Assembly (NCBI GenBank): GCA_001817685.1
Contig: MHIV01000012.1
Coordinates: forward strand, 1-7,463
Origin: Candidatus Colwellbacteria bacterium RIFCSPHIGHO2_02_FULL_45_17
GTDB taxonomy: Bacteria > Patescibacteriota > Minisyncoccia > UBA6257 > Colwellbacteraceae
Reading direction: 5' to 3'
Length of the DNA stretch: 7,463 nt
Shown here piece by piece: positions 4,501 to 7,463 of the stretch. The position numbers and the translations under genes were made by a program. Under the pieces are notes generated by a model, which had not been told where the DNA came from, did no database searches, and saw only the letters and a program-made list of their open reading frames with translations. Every line of letters starts with the position of its first letter. Position 1 is the first letter of the stretch.

Positions 4501-7463
4501 AGCTCGAGCTCACTTGGACCTATACAAAAGCGGCGGCAGCAGACAACGAACAGGCACAAATCTCTACGTTGGAAATGAACGGGACATACAATGCCGTTGT
4601 CTCAGCAACCACAACAATCTCCGGAACAACAGACTTACCGGACGGAACAGTAGTAAGATTTGCGATTAACAATACACTCGACGTAGCATCTACAACAGTG
4701 TCAAGTGGAGCATGGAATATTACAACATCGACGCTTTCGTCAGGAGACGTCATAACGGTCTGGGCAGACAATGTAGGAGACGCATCAGAGACAACTGGTG
4801 TAACTAAATATGATGGAACGGGCGATATAACCGGAATGGTGTTAAACATTCACAAACTAACACTTGGAAGCAATGACACGAGTATCTCTCTGAACATCAC
4901 AAACCTTGGCCAGTACGATAGGTCTAACGACGAAGACATTATGCATTCGGCAACAACAACTACTTCAATAAACGTTGACCCAGATAGTTCATATACAGAT
5001 GAAGAGTTAGTCATCGCATTAAGCACGCTTGCAATCGGTGGCTCCGACACAGTTATAACTCACGATTTTGAAATCGCTACAAGCGGAATTGTTACAGCAA
5101 CTGGTACGGCTGGATTTACCGTAGAGGGTAGTTGGTTCAATAATACAGGAGTCGCTGTATTTACAGCCGCTTCATCAACCGTAAGTTTCACGGCCACTGG
5201 CACGGGCGAAACAATAGAACCCGGTGGCGACAATTTCTGGAATGTTACATTCAACGGTTCTGGAGGCGGCTGGAGTTTCTCGTCCGCCGGCACACTCAAC
5301 AACGATATGGTGGTAACAGCGGGAACACTTTCTGGAACAACAAATATCACTGTAAATGGGGGAGATGTAACTGGAAACGGAGTAATAGCTATAACCGGTG
5401 GACTTTTCACAGTAAACGCAACCGGAACATTCGGAGGAAACACAAACTGGGGATTCAGTTCCCTTAGATTTGGGGGCGGAACTGCGGGAACAAAAACCGC
5501 ATCCGGCACTGGAGAGATAACCGTAATTTCAACGCTCACAATCTCTTCGTCGAATGTATTAGACGCATTTACTAAGACGTGGAATTTGGGTGCCGGCTTT
5601 TCTGTAAGCGGAACATTTATTGCTTCGACATCAACCGTCGATTATGAAGCCACAAACACAGTGACAATCGCCAGTCTTACCTATTACAATTTACGTTCCG
5701 TCCCGACAAGTGGAAGTCCTGTACACACATTCGCCACCGGAAATGCCACTGTTACAAACGACTTTACTGTCGGTAACGGGACAAATGCAGTCACGGTAAT
5801 CGCTAAAACAAACGGCCCGACTTTGGACGTAAACGGAAACTTTCTTGTCGCAACTAATTCGACATTCGCAGCTGCGCGCACAAGTGCATTCACAATCGCC
5901 GGAAATTTCACAAATAATGGAACATTCACAAACTCAACTGGAACGGTAACGCTAGACGGAAGCGCAGGCGCCAGCGTGGATATAGGATCGGCGAGCTCCT
6001 TCTACAATCTTGCAATTAGTAAAACCTCATCTGGAACGGTTACAATTTCTACAAATACACTGGATATAGACGGCAATTTAACCATAGGGTCCACATCAAT
6101 TCTCGACGTTTCAAATTCAAACTGTGGCGGCTCGAGTTGTAACATCGAAGTTGCTGAAGATTGGACAAATAACGGACCGACTGGATCTTTTGTCGCACGA
6201 ACAGGAACCGTGAGACTTGATGGCGGACCGACAACAGCAGGCGCAGTGATAGTTGAAGCTGGGGCGGAAGAATCCACACTCGAATATACAGGCAGGAGTA
6301 TTGTTAAAACTTCGGGGAGTGATCTTTACGCAGTGATAGGAGTAAACCCAGGAGGAGGAACCTCTACTGTTACTGTATGGCGCAGTACAGATGACGGCCT
6401 GACATGGGCAGAACAGGACAGTGCGAATAATCCAACAGACTCTGATGGCGTTTACGACGGAACCGGCGTTGCAATAGATACCAATGATGATTTGCACATT
6501 GCCTGGATTGGAGGTCCGGCAGCAAATGGTAGACAGCCGATGTATGTTCTCTTTGATACAGGCACAAACACATTCGGGACAGCCACAAGCGCGGACCCAG
6601 GAACTTCATGTCCACTACCGCTAACCGAGTGCACAGTATCTGACATCACAATAGATCAGGGCAATCAACCCCATATTTTGTTTGAGGAGCTCAATGACGG
6701 CAACGGGGAACGTAGGCTGCTTTATGCTAACAAAATTGGAGATGGAGTTTGGGGAATCGGATCAAATCCTAGCGCAATTGTCCAAAACACGACCACGTCC
6801 ACAATAGACGGTCCAAGCATAACAATCAATGAGGATAACGTCCCTGAACTCGCCTTTAGGGTTGGCAACAGCTTAATGGTAGGTCTTGGCAACGGGAATG
6901 CTGCAACCTCTTTCAGCACTACAACGCCAGTCACAGGAGCTGCTACATATGATCCTTCTATTGCTATAGACTCGGGCGGGAACACCTGGGTCGGGTATAG
7001 AGCATCATCAACAAACATATCTCTCATAAAACACAATGATGCGGATGCGTGGGGAACGTGGCAGACAGCCGTAACAAATTCCAACGTTGGTTCGGCTCCG
7101 TCAATTGTTGCTTCCGGCACGGCAATATACGTATTTTATGAAAACGACACGGACGACATATCTTACGATCTTTACAATGGTTCTTGGACCGGTGAAACGG
7201 TTCTCGAAACAGGAACATTCCAATACGTTAAAGCGCGTTGGCAATCACTAAACAACCAATCATATAACCCAGATGGTATTGATTATTTATTCAGTGACGG
7301 AAATAACGTTTACTGGAACACGCACCTTGGAGTTGGCGAGTCTGGAGGAACCCAAAGTATAAATGGGAACACCTCTTTTTATAACCTGGTTGCAACAACA
7401 ACCGCGGCCCGTAATCTTGATTTTCAAGTTAATTCATCAACAACAATCGCCTCTGGTGGTTCG
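1593..7463 (+). CDS. Giant modular exported surface protein, 3' end beyond window
   Basis: One frame stays open for 1,957 codons. ATG 1593 is the only plausible start: an in-frame TAA lies at 1578-1580 and the next in-frame ATG is far downstream at 2628. The N-terminus has a basic region (residues 4-36), a hydrophobic segment (37-58) and V-I-A|S-D, which fits signal peptidase cleavage after Ala58 or an anchor. Then follow a Pro/Glu/Thr linker (113-303); beta-rich modules (about 304-556); an MG2-like domain (557-663, YQPGD at 567-571); a module with ESVPFVVERDAATRV and ending GPLRIGQFEEARQWQMASD (664-806); a Cys-paired beta-sandwich (836-995); an Ig-like segment (996-1156); FYNL-type repeats (1157-1567 and 1913 on); and a sialidase-like propeller (1570-1912). 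It is rich in Thr, Asn, Gly and Ser and has only ten cysteines, all in pairs. No thioester motif, protease motif or LPXTG is visible. The likely role is a cell-surface adhesin or stalk; no enzyme activity is supported. Confidence 0.93.
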   Translation, partial: MLVRDIAPPIQRVIQDATEKTVRFYKRLSFWVKTSKYGAVTAAVLTSILAGSLTAVIASDKKTDNFYPTVLEANSWGNSWNSRTILNEIDLGQNADLSKFDHNNSLFINYIVPEEPEEETPTSTIDLEPTGTTTPESSPTENVVPGESTSSPETTPSEISTTTPTEEPQPPVEEIIPEPQPQEIIPPVEEPVETSPVEEPSVSFFQRFFGRFITNAQDDATTPLVPSEPVEGEPAPEPLVEETPPAETTPDANLPTVDGDVPIVEEPVPDTSTPPQTDATLTPDTPIDPVTETPYPTETAEEPNIVGIFNNSTELVAAKFAHQERIIDGETPIELITLKLSMAMAGVEGEDDAVLIEYRKHETDIWNQLQVITQNQEYSNKTNNGYFSYAIPIEEGENFRSFEELEVRVTHLSNNLEETRLPVLIDAIWFEVEYLDIVTEATFAEPLSNINTFKLDQTPEFKFEYKDPNGRWFENPLSFLTGKREQFNLKSHYIRERNGKDKPKGIETEVSYEDETKWTIKVSKPPEDINLGEYSIDIYMEEGGKIYKQTVKFYWGVLAINTHKSIYQPGDLAEFHLAVLDGEGHTVCGADLLLTITDPNGVTSTPYIDYSTKTCGNTVTNHPDYIAVQSVEATGTYEMGLERFDENGDHFYSVKDTFEVQESVPFVVERDAATRVWPWAKYTTTFYITANESFTGEIVETVPSSFLITEKFGPVAIEELPDWHDRTTRQGVRDDFTIGNLGEEIEDLRTAGDSKEIFWDVTLEEGKIYKLTYTFDPPDVTPELHLLGPLRIGQFEEARQWQMASDETLPTIYVAGDNQDNQGDGDESAVIENQTPANCNTVVCADSIDEDVSSPTDTNWVTNDQTETSATQGFQLNDMPTDFDTMATLDIKVRYRELNDGSGNDIVAVLAQIVQADGTTPLTDQVSLFAVGSPIGSPDCDPACAWTNDATTTLTNLDTTATSTVWDGAELELTWTYTKAAAADNEQAQISTLEMNGTYNAVVSATTTISGTTDLPDGTVVRFAINNTLDVASTTVSSGAWNITTSTLSSGDVITVWADNVGDASETTGVTKYDGTGDITGMVLNIHKLTLGSNDTSISLNITNLGQYDRSNDEDIMHSATTTTSINVDPDSSYTDEELVIALSTLAIGGSDTVITHDFEIATSGIVTATGTAGFTVEGSWFNNTGVAVFTAASSTVSFTATGTGETIEPGGDNFWNVTFNGSGGGWSFSSAGTLNNDMVVTAGTLSGTTNITVNGGDVTGNGVIAITGGLFTVNATGTFGGNTNWGFSSLRFGGGTAGTKTASGTGEITVISTLTISSSNVLDAFTKTWNLGAGFSVSGTFIASTSTVDYEATNTVTIASLTYYNLRSVPTSGSPVHTFATGNATVTNDFTVGNGTNAVTVIAKTNGPTLDVNGNFLVATNSTFAAARTSAFTIAGNFTNNGTFTNSTGTVTLDGSAGASVDIGSASSFYNLAISKTSSGTVTISTNTLDIDGNLTIGSTSILDVSNSNCGGSSCNIEVAEDWTNNGPTGSFVARTGTVRLDGGPTTAGAVIVEAGAEESTLEYTGRSIVKTSGSDLYAVIGVNPGGGTSTVTVWRSTDDGLTWAEQDSANNPTDSDGVYDGTGVAIDTNDDLHIAWIGGPAANGRQPMYVLFDTGTNTFGTATSADPGTSCPLPLTECTVSDITIDQGNQPHILFEELNDGNGERRLLYANKIGDGVWGIGSNPSAIVQNTTTSTIDGPSITINEDNVPELAFRVGNSLMVGLGNGNAATSFSTTTPVTGAATYDPSIAIDSGGNTWVGYRASSTNISLIKHNDADAWGTWQTAVTNSNVGSAPSIVASGTAIYVFYENDTDDISYDLYNGSWTGETVLETGTFQYVKARWQSLNNQSYNPDGIDYLFSDGNNVYWNTHLGVGESGGTQSINGNTSFYNLVATTTAARNLDFQVNSSTTIASGGS
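1929..2501 (+). other. Pro/Glu/Thr-rich linker of the giant protein
   Basis: Residues 113-303 are dominated by Pro, Glu, Thr and Ser, with almost no aromatic residues except in a short island at 201-213. This composition is typical of an extended, protease-tolerant spacer that lifts the outer domains away from the membrane. It is acidic. Confidence 0.8.
2103..2189 (+). repeat. PVEE direct repeats in the linker
   Basis: CCAGTAGA followed by AGA or G recurs at 2103, 2151, 2163 and 2178 in the same frame, encoding PVEE or PVE. EIIP also occurs twice between the first two copies. Near-identical DNA suggests recent slippage or duplication, so linker length may vary between strains. Confidence 0.7.
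3261..3581 (+). other. Alpha-2-macroglobulin MG2-like domain
   Basis: Residues 557-663 begin AINTHKSIYQPGDLAEFHLA, the hallmark start of MG2-type macroglobulin domains (K-x-x-Y-x-P-G-D). They continue with a beta-strand bearing Asp-Pro-Asn-Gly (TITDPNGV) and a C-terminal strand (DTFEVQES). Cys588 and Cys615 lie within it and may pair. In thioester macroglobulins this domain supports a protease bait trap; here no C-x-E-Q motif is seen anywhere in the window, so a structural role is more likely. Confidence 0.65.
3582..4010 (+). other. Beta-rich module ending in GPLRIG...EARQW
   Basis: Residues 664-806 begin VPFVVERDAATRV, contain FTGEIVETVPSSF, and finish with PELHLLGPLRIGQF and EARQWQMASD. 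I recognise this order as a recurrent unit of large Patescibacteria surface proteins, usually directly after a Y-x-P-G-D domain. I know of no assigned function. The strands suggest an immunoglobulin-like fold. Confidence 0.55.
4098..4577 (+). other. Cysteine-paired beta-sandwich domain
   Basis: Residues 836-995 contain Cys839/Cys844 and Cys940/Cys944. FQLNDMPTDFDTMATLDIKV and VRYRELNDGSGND make up alternating strands, and the segment ends with a LELTWTY strand. The layout, with an N-terminal Cys pair followed by a D-x-P-x-D-F-D strand, suggests a jelly-roll or carbohydrate-binding-like sandwich. The fold assignment is inference. Confidence 0.45.
4578..5060 (+). other. Ig-like / carboxypeptidase-regulatory-like segment
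   Basis: Residues 996-1156 contain TTISGTTDLPDGTVVRFAIN, GAWNITTSTLSSGDVITVWA and DITGMVLNIHKLTLG, a pattern of beta-strands and turns like that of secreted Ig-like or carboxypeptidase-regulatory-like domains. It connects the sandwich domain to the repeat stalk. There are no cysteines. Confidence 0.45.
5061..6290 (+). repeat. FYNL-type beta repeats (filamentous-adhesin-like stalk)
   Basis: Residues 1157-1567 hold degenerate repeats built on the scheme W/F-x-N-N-G-x-F...STVxF-x-GTG...F-x-NL. Examples are SWFNNTGVAVFTAASSTVSF with FWNVTF (F1215), FIASTSTVDYEA with YYNL (1364-1367), FTNNGTFTNSTGTVTLDGS with FYNL (1470-1473), and DWTNNGPTGSFVARTGTVRL (W1524). Gly, Thr, Asn and Ser dominate. Such repeats resemble the beta-helical stalks of filamentous haemagglutinin-type adhesins. 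A Cys pair (1511/1516) sits in a loop. Confidence 0.65.
6300..7325 (+). other. Sialidase-like beta-propeller with Asp-box
   Basis: Residues 1570-1912 contain a perfect Asp-box, S1598-T-D-D-G-L-T-W1605. They also hold a recurring blade signature of three or four strand residues, then D/N and a turn, then H/x-I/V-aromatic: VAIDTNDDLHIAWIG (D1629), ITIDQGNQPHILFEE (D1688), ITINEDNVPELAFRV (N1746), IAIDSGGNTWVGYRA (D1793), IVASGTAIYVFYEN (A1840), then YLFSDGNNVYWN near 1900. Spacing is 47 to 60 residues, which fits six or seven blades. The catalytic Arg triad and Tyr/Glu pair of sialidases cannot be placed, so a binding role is favoured. Confidence 0.6.
7329..7463 (+). repeat. FYNL-type repeat resuming after the propeller, cut by window end
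   Basis: Residues 1913-1957 return to the stalk pattern: TQSINGNTSFYNLVATTTAA (F1929), then a Thr/Ser-rich strand ending IASGGS at the window edge. This shows that the propeller is embedded within the repeat array. Confidence 0.6.

Noticed and set aside
4499..4512. Perfect 14-bp palindrome TGAGCTCGAGCTCA
   Set aside because: It lies inside the giant gene and is explained by alternating Glu and Leu codons (AELEL); no reason to call it an operator or recombination site.
2254..7218. Many minus-strand open frames of 64-159 codons within the giant gene
   Set aside because: They lie opposite a Thr/Gly/Asn-rich coding frame whose complement is poor in stops. Their products are low-complexity Val/Pro/Ser-rich sequences without domains.
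6300..7325. Active sialidase
   Set aside because: One perfect Asp-box and blade-like repeats are present, but the catalytic arginine triad and the Tyr/Glu nucleophile pair could not be identified. The Asp-box alone shows fold, not activity.
1593..7463. Recoded UGA as in Gracilibacteria or Absconditabacteria (code 25)
   Set aside because: No TGA occurs in frame in 1,957 codons, while glycine and tryptophan use GGN and TGG, and TGA ends two pilin genes at sensible places.

Overview
The window looks like chromosomal DNA of an ultra-small, probably episymbiotic bacterium of the Candidate Phyla Radiation (Patescibacteria, most likely a Parcubacteria-type lineage). This rests on three observations: type IV pilin genes placed next to a giant multidomain surface protein, start sites without Shine-Dalgarno sequences, and domain signatures (YQPGD, GPLRIG...EARQW, FYNL repeats) that I associate with such surface proteins. 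The lineage is inference from pattern recognition, not from a marker gene. The genetic code appears standard: TGA ends two genes, and no TGA occurs in frame in 1,957 sense codons of the long reading frame.

Layout, all on the + strand: (1) bases 2-475, the 3' part of a type IV minor pilin gene whose leader lies before the window; (2) bases 472-888, a second pilin-like membrane protein, overlapping the first by ATGA; (3) bases 942-1466, a GspG/PilA-like prepilin with a classical G|FTLIE processing site but a 32-residue leader, most of it encoded by a dispersed AT-rich inverted repeat; (4) bases 1593-7463, one uninterrupted reading frame of at least 1,957 codons that runs off the window. The two spacers (889-941 and 1467-1592) hold -10-like boxes, stem-loops and the second copy of the AT-rich repeat.

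The giant protein reads as a mosaic: long N-region signal peptide or anchor (about residues 1-58), Pro/Glu/Thr linker with PVEE repeats (113-303), beta-rich modules including an alpha-2-macroglobulin MG2-like domain (YQPGD at 567-571) but no thioester motif, a beta-sandwich with close cysteine pairs, an Ig-like segment, an array of Gly/Thr/Asn-rich FYNL repeats, and a sialidase-like beta-propeller with one perfect Asp-box. The FYNL repeats resume after the propeller, so the propeller looks inserted into the stalk. All ten cysteines fall into five close pairs, which suits an oxidised, exported protein.

Taken together, the window encodes cell-surface equipment: pilins for a type IV pilus or related secretion machine, and a very large exported stalk protein carrying a possible glycan- or protein-binding head. 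A role in contact with a host cell is a reasonable inference but is not shown by the sequence. There are no RNA genes, CRISPR arrays, insertion sequences or credible minus-strand genes.
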